A DNA stretch of 64,000 nt, taken from positions 1 through 64,000 of the forward strand of contig JAYKIS010000015.1 in NCBI GenBank assembly GCA_035286125.1. The letters run 5' to 3'. The position numbers and the translations under genes are program-made. A model generated the notes under the pieces. That model ran no database searches and had not been told where the DNA came from. It was given only the letters and a program-made list of their open reading frames with translations. Shown one piece after another: positions 33,162 through 40,997 of the stretch. The stretch's first letter is position 1, and each line of letters starts with the position of its first letter. Origin of the DNA: VGJW01 sp035286125. GTDB lineage: Bacteria > Cyanobacteriota > Sericytochromatia > S15B-MN24 > VGJW01.

Positions 33162-34742
33162 TTGAACGCCTTCATCAAGCGGGCATGGATCGACCTCGTC
33201 CGGATATGGGAGGGCCTCGGCCAAAGTCAACGCGTCATGCTTGGCGGTGTGCTCGCGGCATCCGTGGCTGGGCTGGTCGCACTGGTCATCTGGTCGCAGG
33301 CGCCTGACTTCCAACCGCTCTACGCCAACCTCGAGGACGCCGACGCCGGCGCCGTCATCTCCGAACTGCAGACGGCGCAGATTCCCTACCAGGTCAGTCC
33401 GGATGGCCGCCGCATCAGCGTACCGGCCGGACGGGTCGCCGAAGTCCGCCTGCAGATGGCGCAGAAGGGCCTGCCCACGGGCGGCGGTCAACTGGGTTTC
33501 GAGGAGCTCTTCGACAAGGGCGGCACCCTCGGCCAGACCGATGCCATGATGCGGCTCAACGCCAAGCGCGGCCTGCAGGGCGAGTTGGCGCGCACCATCA
33601 AGCAGATGAGCGTGGTCGAGACGGCCCGGGTCACGCTTGCGCTGCCCGAGCCCTCGCTCTACGCGGACAATGACGCGGTCAACGAGCCCAGCGCGACCGT
33701 CCTGCTCAAGCTCAAGACCGGCAAGGCGCTCACGCCGGAACAGGCCCGCACCATCGTGCATCTCGTCGCCGGGTCAGTTGAGCGTATGAAGGCCCAGAAC
33801 GTCCTCGTCGCCGATACGGCCGGGCACAACTACACCGAGGACCTCAACCTTGGCGACGACAACGCCCTGATGAGCGCCGGCCAACTCGAGACCAAGCGCA
33901 ACTACGAGGCCGTCATCCGAAAGAATCTCCAGGCCATGCTCGACCGGGTCCTGGGCCTTGGCAACTCGGTCGTCCAGGTCCAGGCAGACTTCGACTTCAA
34001 CCGTATAGAAGTCGACCAGGAGATCTTCCAGCCCATCCTTCAGGCCCCGGACGGCACGCGCTCGGGCCTCTTGCGCAGCCAGCGGGAATCGGTCGAAGAG
34101 TACCAGGGCCGTGCACCTTCGGTTGCCGGCGCTCCGGGCACGACGACCAATATCCCCAGCTACCAGGCCTCGGACTCCATGGGTGACAACGGCAACTACC
34201 GCCGCAGCGACGTCACGCGGAACTTCGAGATGAACAAGGAGATCAAGCGCCAGACCAAGCCTCCGGCAGAGCTGCGCCGCCTGTCCGTCTCGGTGGCGGT
34301 GAACGGCGAGATCCCCGAAGAGCAGCAGCAGAGCATGAAGGACATGATTGCCGCCGCCTCGGGCATCGATCTGAACCGGGGCGACACGCTTGTCGTGGCA
34401 GCCATTCCTTTCAACGACAAGGCAGCCAAGGACGCCGAGGCCGAGATCCTGGCCGAAGGCGAACGCGCCCAGCTCATCAACCTCGCCAAGATTCTGGGGG
34501 CCGTGCTCGTGGCACTTGTCGCCCTCTTCCTGCTGCGTCGCGGTTTGCGGGCCCGCGAGGACGAACTGCTGGCGACCTTGCAGACGCCCGCCGAAAAGGC
34601 AGGCATCAACGTTGCGGAAATCGTGCTGGGCGAGGAAGACCGTCGCACGCACCTGCAGCGGGAAATCTCGAAGGTCGTCAAGGCCCAGCCGCAGGAGGTC
34701 GCGAGGCTGGTACGAACCTGGATGCTCGAGGACGATCGCTAG
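33162..34742 (+). CDS. fliF: Flagellar MS-ring protein FliF
   Basis: A 526-residue inner-membrane ring protein. Helix one lies at about 27-46 and helix two at about 443-465. YscJ-type ring-building motifs include FQPLYANLEDADAGAVISEL and NEPSATVLLKLKTGKALTPE. The C-terminal LQREISKVVKAQPQEVARLV binds FliG. The start is TTG 33162, since no ATG lies near the conserved N-terminus. A short gap of 37 bases follows fliE. Confidence 0.95.
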   Translation: MNAFIKRAWIDLVRIWEGLGQSQRVMLGGVLAASVAGLVALVIWSQAPDFQPLYANLEDADAGAVISELQTAQIPYQVSPDGRRISVPAGRVAEVRLQMAQKGLPTGGGQLGFEELFDKGGTLGQTDAMMRLNAKRGLQGELARTIKQMSVVETARVTLALPEPSLYADNDAVNEPSATVLLKLKTGKALTPEQARTIVHLVAGSVERMKAQNVLVADTAGHNYTEDLNLGDDNALMSAGQLETKRNYEAVIRKNLQAMLDRVLGLGNSVVQVQADFDFNRIEVDQEIFQPILQAPDGTRSGLLRSQRESVEEYQGRAPSVAGAPGTTTNIPSYQASDSMGDNGNYRRSDVTRNFEMNKEIKRQTKPPAELRRLSVSVAVNGEIPEEQQQSMKDMIAAASGIDLNRGDTLVVAAIPFNDKAAKDAEAEILAEGERAQLINLAKILGAVLVALVALFLLRRGLRAREDELLATLQTPAEKAGINVAEIVLGEEDRRTHLQREISKVVKAQPQEVARLVRTWMLEDDR

Positions 34743-34745
34743 TCC

Positions 34746-35759
34746 ATGCGCAACAAGATCGAACTGAACGGCCGCAAGAAGGCTGCCGCCCTCATGGTCG
34801 CGCTGGGACCCGATGTCTCGGCCGACATCCTCCGCAATCTCGGCAGTCCCGAGGAGATCGAGCAACTGACACTCGAGATTGCCAACCTGGGCAAGATTCC
34901 GGCCGACACCACGGAGGAACTGCTCGAAGAGTTCTATCACGTCCTGCAGGCCAACAAGTACATCACGCAAGGCGGCCTGCCCTACGCCAAGAACCTGCTC
35001 AACAAGGCACTGGGCCAGGAAAAGGCCGACGAAATGCTTACGAAGCTGGCCTCGTCGCTGACGAGCATGCCCTTCGAGTTCATCCGGCAGGCCGACGCCA
35101 CCCAGGTCCTGAACTTCATCCAGGCCGAACATCCCCAGACCATCGCCCTGATTCTCAGCTACCTGAGGCCGGGTCAGGCCGCCCTGGTCCTGTCGGGCCT
35201 GCCGGCAGACATCCAGACCGAGGTCGCGACCCGCATCGCCGAGATGGACCGGACGACACCCGCCGTCCTCAAGGAAGTCGAGCGGGTCCTCGAGCGAAAA
35301 TTCGCCTCCGTGGCCTCTCAGGACTTCAGCGCGGCCGGCGGCGTCAAGGCCGTCGTCGAGGTACTCAACCGCGTCGACAGGGGCACGGAAAAGACCATCA
35401 TCGAATCGCTTGAAGAGATGAATCCCGACCTGGCCGAAGAAATCAAGAAGCTGATGTTCGTCTTCGAGGACATCATCCTGCTCGACGACCGTTCGATCCA
35501 GCGCATCCTGCGGGATGTCGACGGCAAGGAACTGGCCATGGCGCTCAAGGGTGCCAACGAGGAGGTCCGGGGCCGCATCTTCAAGAACATGTCCGAACGC
35601 ATGGGCAAGATGATCCGGGACGAACTCGAATACATGGGGCCTGTCCGCGTCCGTGACGTCGAAGAAGTCCAGCAGAAGGTCGTCGCGCATATCCGGGCCC
35701 TCGAGGAGCGGGGCGAGATCGTCATCAGCCGCGGCGGCGGCGACGAACTGCTGAGCTAG
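34746..35759 (+). CDS. fliG: Flagellar motor switch protein FliG
   Basis: A 337-residue switch protein. The N-domain begins LNGRKKAAALMVALGPDVSA, the middle domain carries EHPQTIALILSYL (the EHPQ motif contacting FliM), and the C-domain holds the torque helix DRSIQRILRDVDGKELAMAL with charged residues facing MotA. GVRPRV-type hinge regions are conserved. It starts 3 bases after fliF. Confidence 0.97.
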   Translation: MRNKIELNGRKKAAALMVALGPDVSADILRNLGSPEEIEQLTLEIANLGKIPADTTEELLEEFYHVLQANKYITQGGLPYAKNLLNKALGQEKADEMLTKLASSLTSMPFEFIRQADATQVLNFIQAEHPQTIALILSYLRPGQAALVLSGLPADIQTEVATRIAEMDRTTPAVLKEVERVLERKFASVASQDFSAAGGVKAVVEVLNRVDRGTEKTIIESLEEMNPDLAEEIKKLMFVFEDIILLDDRSIQRILRDVDGKELAMALKGANEEVRGRIFKNMSERMGKMIRDELEYMGPVRVRDVEEVQQKVVAHIRALEERGEIVISRGGGDELLS

Positions 35760-35763
35760 GCCG

Positions 35764-36576
35764 ATGGAAGGCTCGCCGTTCCGCTCGCCCAACGTCTTCC
35801 GAGACGTCTTCCTCACGGAGCGCAGCCAGAACATTCCGGGCCCCAAGGTCATCTTCACGGCCGAGGACGGAGAGAAGCTCAAGGCCCGAATCACCGGGGA
35901 GGCCGAAGCCACCCGGCAACGCATGCTCGCCGAGGCCACCATCGAGGCCGCGCAGATCAAGGCCGAGGCCCATCGTGCCGGCCTCGCTCAAGCCCACGAA
36001 GAAGCCTTGGCTAAGGTTCGCGGCGAATGGCAAGCACTATGGCAGGCCGCTTTGGACCAGGTCCAGGAAGCCGCCCGGCAGATCCTCGGGGCGCGCGAGC
36101 AGTTGGTCGAAGGCCTCGAATCCGAGATGTCCGCCCTCGCGCTGGCCCTGGCGGCCCGGGTCATCGGCCGGGAAGCCGCCCAGCCCGAGACCACGCGCCA
36201 CCTGGCCATGCAAGCGCTGGACCGGTTGGCCCGGGGACATGCCGTGGATATCCGCGTCGCTCCCATGCTGGTCGAGGCCCTGGGCGGCGAAGTCACCCAT
36301 CCTCGCTGGGGCAGCATCCGTCTGGTCCCTGATCCCGAATTGCGGGCGGGCGACGTCCGGGTGACCTTCGACTGGTGCGTCGCCGACGCACGGCTCGATG
36401 CGATGCTGCAGGAACTGGCAGCCGGCATGGACCAGTCGGCCCCCGCGATACCGGAGCATCCGCTGGCCGTCCCCCCCCCACCGCCAGCACCTCCCGCGCC
36501 CCCAGCCGAAGCTCAGGTCGAGGAAACCGCGTCGCGCCGCGTGCCGGCGCGTCGCACCGGAGGCTGGTTGTCGTGA
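35764..36576 (+). CDS. fliH: Flagellar assembly protein FliH
   Basis: A 270-residue negative regulator of the export ATPase. A charged Ala/Glu-rich coiled coil (about 36-110) leads to the conserved C-terminal FliH/YscL domain (EMSALALALAARVIGREAAQ to VRVTFDWCVADARLDAML). The tail is unusually proline-rich (PPPPPAPPAPP) and Arg-rich. Its stop overlaps the fliI start (GTGA). Confidence 0.87.
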   Translation: MEGSPFRSPNVFRDVFLTERSQNIPGPKVIFTAEDGEKLKARITGEAEATRQRMLAEATIEAAQIKAEAHRAGLAQAHEEALAKVRGEWQALWQAALDQVQEAARQILGAREQLVEGLESEMSALALALAARVIGREAAQPETTRHLAMQALDRLARGHAVDIRVAPMLVEALGGEVTHPRWGSIRLVPDPELRAGDVRVTFDWCVADARLDAMLQELAAGMDQSAPAIPEHPLAVPPPPPAPPAPPAEAQVEETASRRVPARRTGGWLS

Positions 36577-37895
36577 CCGGGCCGCTGGCCACCCTGCTCG
36601 AAGGCTGGCGGCAGCAGGTCCGGGAAACCGATCCCGTCCGCTTCGAGGGCACGGTCGTCCAGGTGGTGGGCCTGGTCCTCGAAAGCCAGGGACCACCGGC
36701 CCGACTGGGAGAGGTCTGCCTGGTGGATGCCGGCCAGGGTCCCGCCATTCCTACGGAGGTCGTGGGCTTCCGCGAGGGACGCCTGCTCCTGATGCCCCTG
36801 GGACCGATGGACGGTGTGGCACCCGGTGCGCGGGTCCGCGGGACGGGACGTGGTCTCAGAGTCCCGGTGGGCCCGGGCCTGCTTGGACGAATCGTCGATG
36901 GCCTGGGGCAACCGATCGACGGCAAGGGCCCCCTGGCGGCGGCCCAATGGGCTCCCGTCGACCGCATGCCTCCCAATCCGCTCGAGCGACAGCGCATCCT
37001 CGAGCCCATGGCCACGGGTGTCCGCGCCCTCGACGCCATGTTGACCGTCGGCTATGGCCAACGCCTGGGCATCTTCGCCGGTTCCGGCGTGGGCAAGAGC
37101 ACCCTCCTCGGCATGCTGGCCCGCCAGGCCGAGGCCGATGTCAACGTGATCGCGCTCATCGGCGAGCGCGGCCGCGAGGTTCGCGAGTTCCTCGAGGAAG
37201 ACCTCGGTGAAGCCGGTCTGGCACGCAGTGTCGTGGTCGTGGCGACGAGCGACGCACCCGCCCTGGTCCGCCTCAAGGGCGCCTTCGTGGCCACGGCGAT
37301 GGCCGAGGCGTTCCGGGACACGGGTGCCCGCGTCCTGCTGATGATGGACTCGGTCACACGTTTTGCCATGGCTCAGCGAGAGGTTGGGCTCGCGACGGGC
37401 GAGCCGCCCGCGACCAAGGGCTACACGCCCAGCGTCTTCGCGCTGCTGCCCCGCCTGCTCGAGCGGGCCGGTATGGGGGCGGTCGGTGGCATCACCGGCC
37501 TCTACACGGTCCTCGTCGATGCCGACGACTTCAACGAACCCATCTCGGATGCCGTCCGGGGCATCCTCGACGGGCACGTCATCCTTTCTCGTGCCCTCGC
37601 CGCACAGAACCACTATCCGGCCATCGACATCCTCCAGAGCGTCTCGCGCGTCCAACCGCTGATCCAGCCTGTCGAACCGCTGGCTCACGCCGCCGCACTT
37701 CGCGAACGGATGGCGACATGGCAGGAGAACAAGGACATCATCACGCTGGGCGCCTATGTGCCCGGCAGCGATGCCGCCATCGACCGGGCCATCGCCCTGC
37801 GTCCCGACATCGACGCCTTCCTGCGCCAGGACCGACACGAAGCCGTGGCCTTCGGGGAGACGATGGCACGCTTGGCTGAACTCGCCGGCCGCTGA
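36573..37895 (+). CDS. fliI: Flagellar export ATPase FliI
   Basis: A 440-residue F1-beta-like ATPase that drives flagellar type III export. Walker A GSGVGKST is at about 170-177, followed by IALIGERGREVREFLEEDLG, Walker B VLLMMDSVTRFAMAQREVGL and KGYTPSVFALLPRLLERAG. GTG 36573 overlaps the fliH stop. The downstream fliJ ATG shares a base with the stop (TGATG). Confidence 0.97.
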   Translation: MTGPLATLLEGWRQQVRETDPVRFEGTVVQVVGLVLESQGPPARLGEVCLVDAGQGPAIPTEVVGFREGRLLLMPLGPMDGVAPGARVRGTGRGLRVPVGPGLLGRIVDGLGQPIDGKGPLAAAQWAPVDRMPPNPLERQRILEPMATGVRALDAMLTVGYGQRLGIFAGSGVGKSTLLGMLARQAEADVNVIALIGERGREVREFLEEDLGEAGLARSVVVVATSDAPALVRLKGAFVATAMAEAFRDTGARVLLMMDSVTRFAMAQREVGLATGEPPATKGYTPSVFALLPRLLERAGMGAVGGITGLYTVLVDADDFNEPISDAVRGILDGHVILSRALAAQNHYPAIDILQSVSRVQPLIQPVEPLAHAAALRERMATWQENKDIITLGAYVPGSDAAIDRAIALRPDIDAFLRQDRHEAVAFGETMARLAELAGR

Positions 37896-38362
37896 TGGCC
37901 AAGGCTTTCCGCTTTCGCCTCGAGGGCCTGCTGCGCCTGCGCAGCCGCGTCGAGGAGGAAGCCGAGCGTGGTCACCTGGCGGCGGCCGCACGTGAACGCA
38001 AGGCCGAAAGGGCGCTCGATTCGGCCCGTCTGGAGCGTCGGCAGGCAGCCTCCGAAGCCCTGGCCAGGCGTCAGGCCGGGTTGCTGGACCTGCGCGCCGT
38101 CCAGGACGAAGGGGCGTGGGAACGGGCCCTGGACCAACGCATTCTCGAGGCGGAACAGGCGCTCGATGAGGCAAGTCGAGAGACGTCCCGGGCTCGCGAG
38201 GCGTGGCTGGCTGCGCGCCGTGCGCGCGAGATCGTGTCTCGCCTCAAGGAAAAACAGCACCAGGTTTGGCTGCAGGACCTCGAGCATGCCGAACGGGTCC
38301 TGCTGGACGAGTTGGCCACGCAGGCTTATGCGCGGCGACAGGATCGACCGGAAACCCTTTAG
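37895..38362 (+). CDS. fliJ: Flagellar export protein FliJ
   Basis: A 155-residue protein, almost entirely helical and rich in Arg, Glu and Ala, as expected for the two-helix coiled-coil stalk FliJ. It begins FRFRLEGLLRLRSRVEEEAE, the usual N-terminus. In the ATPase complex it acts like the gamma subunit of F1 and recycles chaperones. Assignment rests on position and composition. Confidence 0.85.
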   Translation: MAKAFRFRLEGLLRLRSRVEEEAERGHLAAAARERKAERALDSARLERRQAASEALARRQAGLLDLRAVQDEGAWERALDQRILEAEQALDEASRETSRAREAWLAARRAREIVSRLKEKQHQVWLQDLEHAERVLLDELATQAYARRQDRPETL

Positions 38363-38414
38363 TTCCGCGCGTTCCTGACGATGGAGGGCTATATCGCCAT
38401 CCACGAGGACTTCC

Positions 38415-39992
38415 ATGACGCCGGTCGATTTGCGTGCGCACGCCGTTGTCGCGCCCTGGCAGCCCACGCTGCCTGAAGCCGCCGCCCCCCTGCCTGCACG
38501 CTCGGGCCCGGCCTTCCGCGAGGAGGTCCGCAAGACGCTCCAGCAGGGACCGACCCGGCGCGGCACCGATCTCCCGGGCGCTCCCCGCGCCCGGGCCGAG
38601 GGCCTTCGCGCTCCCACCGACAGATCCGACAGCTCGAGCACAGCCACTCGGGGTACACCCGCCACGAGGGGAACAGAGCGCCGGCCGACACGATCAGGAC
38701 ATGCCGGGGACCAGCGTGTCGAACAAACCGGGTGGCAGGCTGCTCCTGAGAAGGAAACCCGGAAGCCCGTAAGGGGTATCGAGGCCGAGGCAAGGTCCCT
38801 GCGCAACCAGCGGCAGGCAGGAGCCCATGGCCAGACGACGGATGATACGGGCCGTGGCCCCGAGACGCCCGTCTCGGATGCCGAGGCTGCGCTCGAAGTG
38901 ACGGGACGCGAACCTCTGTCGCCCGAGTTGCTGGCCTTGCTTGCCGCGACCATCGAGGTTCGCACGGGCGGTACCATCGAGGCCGTCCCGACGGACGCGC
39001 CCTTGGCTCGGGCTGCCGGCGTTGCCGGGACCGCCGACGGCATCGGGAACGCCTTGGCTGAGGCAGGTCCGGCCGCAGTTGCCGCCGAAGAACCCGACCA
39101 AGGGGCCCGGGCGACCAATCGTGCCGTCGCGCACGGCACTGCCAACCCTCTCGTGGCAAACGCTGCCCCGACCAGCCAGACCGTAACGCCGGGGGGGACC
39201 GCGCAGGCTTCCGGCCTCCCGCCCGCCGTGGCTTCTGTTGCCGCTGCAGCAACGGGCCAGGTTGCCGGTGTTTCCACGCAGGGACGTGGGGATGAGGAGA
39301 GGCTCGCCCCCGACAATCGTCGCGAGGGTGCCCCCGAAGCCCCGCGCGTGACGTCGGTGCCCGAGGTAGGCATGGCCGACCTCAAGGTGCGGCCCGTCGC
39401 TGACGGCCAGGCGTCAATGAACCAGGAAGGACGTGCCGGGGACGACGCGCCGTCCGATGAAGCCCAGGCCGTGCCGACGCTCGAGCGGCGCGAGGGTGGC
39501 CTCGAAGGGGCAGTTGGCCCGGGCGGACAGGGGACCCGCGAGGGCCTGTCGAGGGGCACCGTGCGTGAAACCGCGCCCGTGGCGCGAACGCTCGCCGCCG
39601 AGGTACAGGAGGCCGTTCGCACAGGCCCTCGATCGATTCGCATGACACTGAAACCCGAAGCACTGGGCGAAGTGCAACTGCGTGTCGCCCTCGTCGGCGG
39701 TGGCGTCAGGGCGACCCTGCACGTCGACAGCGAGGACGCCCGGGACCTGCTGGGACGACAGCTCGACCAGGTCCGGCAATCGCTTGTCGACCAGGGCATC
39801 CGCGTCGATCGGCTGGAAGTCGTGTGGCGTGGCGCCGGGACTGCCGAGGAACAGGGCCGGCAAGCCTTTGGGCAGGGTAGCCAAGAACGCGAGCGACAGG
39901 AACGCGAGCAGCCGGCACGTCGGGATACCGAAGCCTGGCAGCAGGCCCTCAATGAGGCAGGCCAACCTGCCGATATGTCCGATATCGCGTAG
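38415..39992 (+). CDS. fliK: Flagellar hook-length control protein FliK
   Basis: A 525-residue molecular ruler. A long, poorly conserved Ala/Thr/Pro/Glu-rich N-terminus (1-390) precedes the Flg_hook domain (about 395-490) with IRMTLKPEALGEVQLRVALV, then LDQVRQSLVDQGIRVDRLEV. When the hook is complete the C-domain acts on FlhB to switch export to filament proteins. ATG 38415 follows a 52-base gap after fliJ. A second FliK-like gene lies at 43535. Confidence 0.9.
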   Translation: MTPVDLRAHAVVAPWQPTLPEAAAPLPARSGPAFREEVRKTLQQGPTRRGTDLPGAPRARAEGLRAPTDRSDSSSTATRGTPATRGTERRPTRSGHAGDQRVEQTGWQAAPEKETRKPVRGIEAEARSLRNQRQAGAHGQTTDDTGRGPETPVSDAEAALEVTGREPLSPELLALLAATIEVRTGGTIEAVPTDAPLARAAGVAGTADGIGNALAEAGPAAVAAEEPDQGARATNRAVAHGTANPLVANAAPTSQTVTPGGTAQASGLPPAVASVAAAATGQVAGVSTQGRGDEERLAPDNRREGAPEAPRVTSVPEVGMADLKVRPVADGQASMNQEGRAGDDAPSDEAQAVPTLERREGGLEGAVGPGGQGTREGLSRGTVRETAPVARTLAAEVQEAVRTGPRSIRMTLKPEALGEVQLRVALVGGGVRATLHVDSEDARDLLGRQLDQVRQSLVDQGIRVDRLEVVWRGAGTAEEQGRQAFGQGSQERERQEREQPARRDTEAWQQALNEAGQPADMSDIA

Positions 39993-40007
39993 GAGGTCCG
40001 GAAACCG

Positions 40008-40544
40008 ATGCCAAGTGCCATCGCCAATGTGGCGCCCCAGGGCGGGCCGACCTCGTCCTTGCCAAATCCCAAGCAATTGGGGCAGGAAGAGTTCCTGAAG
40101 CTGCTGATCACGCAGCTCAAGTCCCAGGACCCGATGAAGCCCGTCGAGGACACGGCCTTCATCGCCCAGATGGCCCAGTTCAGCAGCCTGAACCAGATGC
40201 AGGCGCTCAACAAGAGCTTCGAGACCTTCAATCGCAACCAGGCAGACGCCCAGCAGTTGCAGACCATGGCCTCCTCGGCCGCGCTCATCGGCAAGGTCGT
40301 CTACGCGGGTCCCGACATGCTCGACCGGTCGATGGGGACCATCCAGGAGATTCGCCGCGTGGACGGGGACCTGAAGGTCGTGCTTCGCGGCGTGGACCGC
40401 GACGGCAACACCTTCACCGACAGGGCCTTCCCCCTCGGGCAGGTCCAGCAGATCGGCATGGCGCCCGAAGAAGTCGAGCGCTTCCAGAAGGAAGTCGAGG
40501 CCCGGATGGCCATCGCCGCAGCGACCTCGGGAGCGAGCCTGTGA
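40008..40544 (+). CDS. flgD: Flagellar hook capping protein FlgD
   Basis: A 178-residue hook scaffold. LGQEEFLKLLITQLKSQDPM and AFIAQMAQFSSLNQMQALNK are the diagnostic N-terminal motifs. The C-terminal FlgD Ig-like part is short, as in Bacillus YlxG/FlgD, compared with 231 residues in E. coli. It caps the growing hook and is later discarded. The stop overlaps the next gene's GTG start. Confidence 0.95.
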   Translation: MPSAIANVAPQGGPTSSLPNPKQLGQEEFLKLLITQLKSQDPMKPVEDTAFIAQMAQFSSLNQMQALNKSFETFNRNQADAQQLQTMASSAALIGKVVYAGPDMLDRSMGTIQEIRRVDGDLKVVLRGVDRDGNTFTDRAFPLGQVQQIGMAPEEVERFQKEVEARMAIAAATSGASL

Positions 40545-40915
40545 TCGGCCTTCCCGAGCCCATCGGCCCCCTCGGAGCGGGCATGGCGCTGCCGGCTCCT
40601 GCCGTCGGGCCCCGCTCGGGCCCGAGCTTCGCCGAGGTCTTGGGCGACCGCTCCCGGGTCCAGCCCGTCAAGCTGTCCAGCCATGCCGAAGCCCGCCTCA
40701 AGGCCCGCAACATCGCCTGGGACGAGAGCCGCCAGCGCCAGCTGGACCAACTGGTCCAGAAGGCCGCCGGCAAGGGGGCCCGGGAATCACTCGTCCTGAT
40801 GGATGACGTGGCCCTCGTCGTCTCCGTCCGCAACCGCACCGTCATCACCGCCGTCGACCACCAGAGCCTCAAGGACAACGTGTTCACGAACATCGACTCC
40901 GCCATCATCGCCTGA
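40541..40915 (+). CDS. Flagellar operon protein (TIGR02530 family)
   Basis: A 124-residue protein with VKLSSHAEARLKARNIAWDE, then LDQLVQKAAGKGARESLVLM, then VSVRNRTVITAVD, the hallmark of TIGR02530. The family occurs in Firmicutes and relatives between flgD and flgE. Its function is unknown; a role in hook assembly is implied by position. GTG 40541 overlaps the flgD stop. Confidence 0.88.
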   Translation: MIGLPEPIGPLGAGMALPAPAVGPRSGPSFAEVLGDRSRVQPVKLSSHAEARLKARNIAWDESRQRQLDQLVQKAAGKGARESLVLMDDVALVVSVRNRTVITAVDHQSLKDNVFTNIDSAIIA

Positions 40916-40956
40916 CGCCCCCCACCCTCGGGCCGGACCCCTCGGGGAGGCCCATC

Positions 40957-40978
40957 GCCGGGACTGAAGTTTCCCGGC
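40957..40978 (+). other. Hairpin upstream of flgE
   Basis: GCCGGGA (40957-40963) pairs with TCCCGGC (40972-40978) around an 8-base loop, 19 bases before ATG 40998. It fills the 82-base gap between the TIGR02530 gene and flgE, one of the larger gaps in an operon that is otherwise overlapping. With the strong AAGAGGAGG site after it, it may stabilise or separately regulate the hook message. Confidence 0.45.
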
Positions 40979-40997
40979 AACCCCAAGAGGAGGTCCC

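Noticed and set aside
33774..35960. Minus-strand frame of 728 codons opposite fliF-fliH
   Set aside because: It is a reverse shadow of strongly conserved flagellar genes and shows no recognisable domain.
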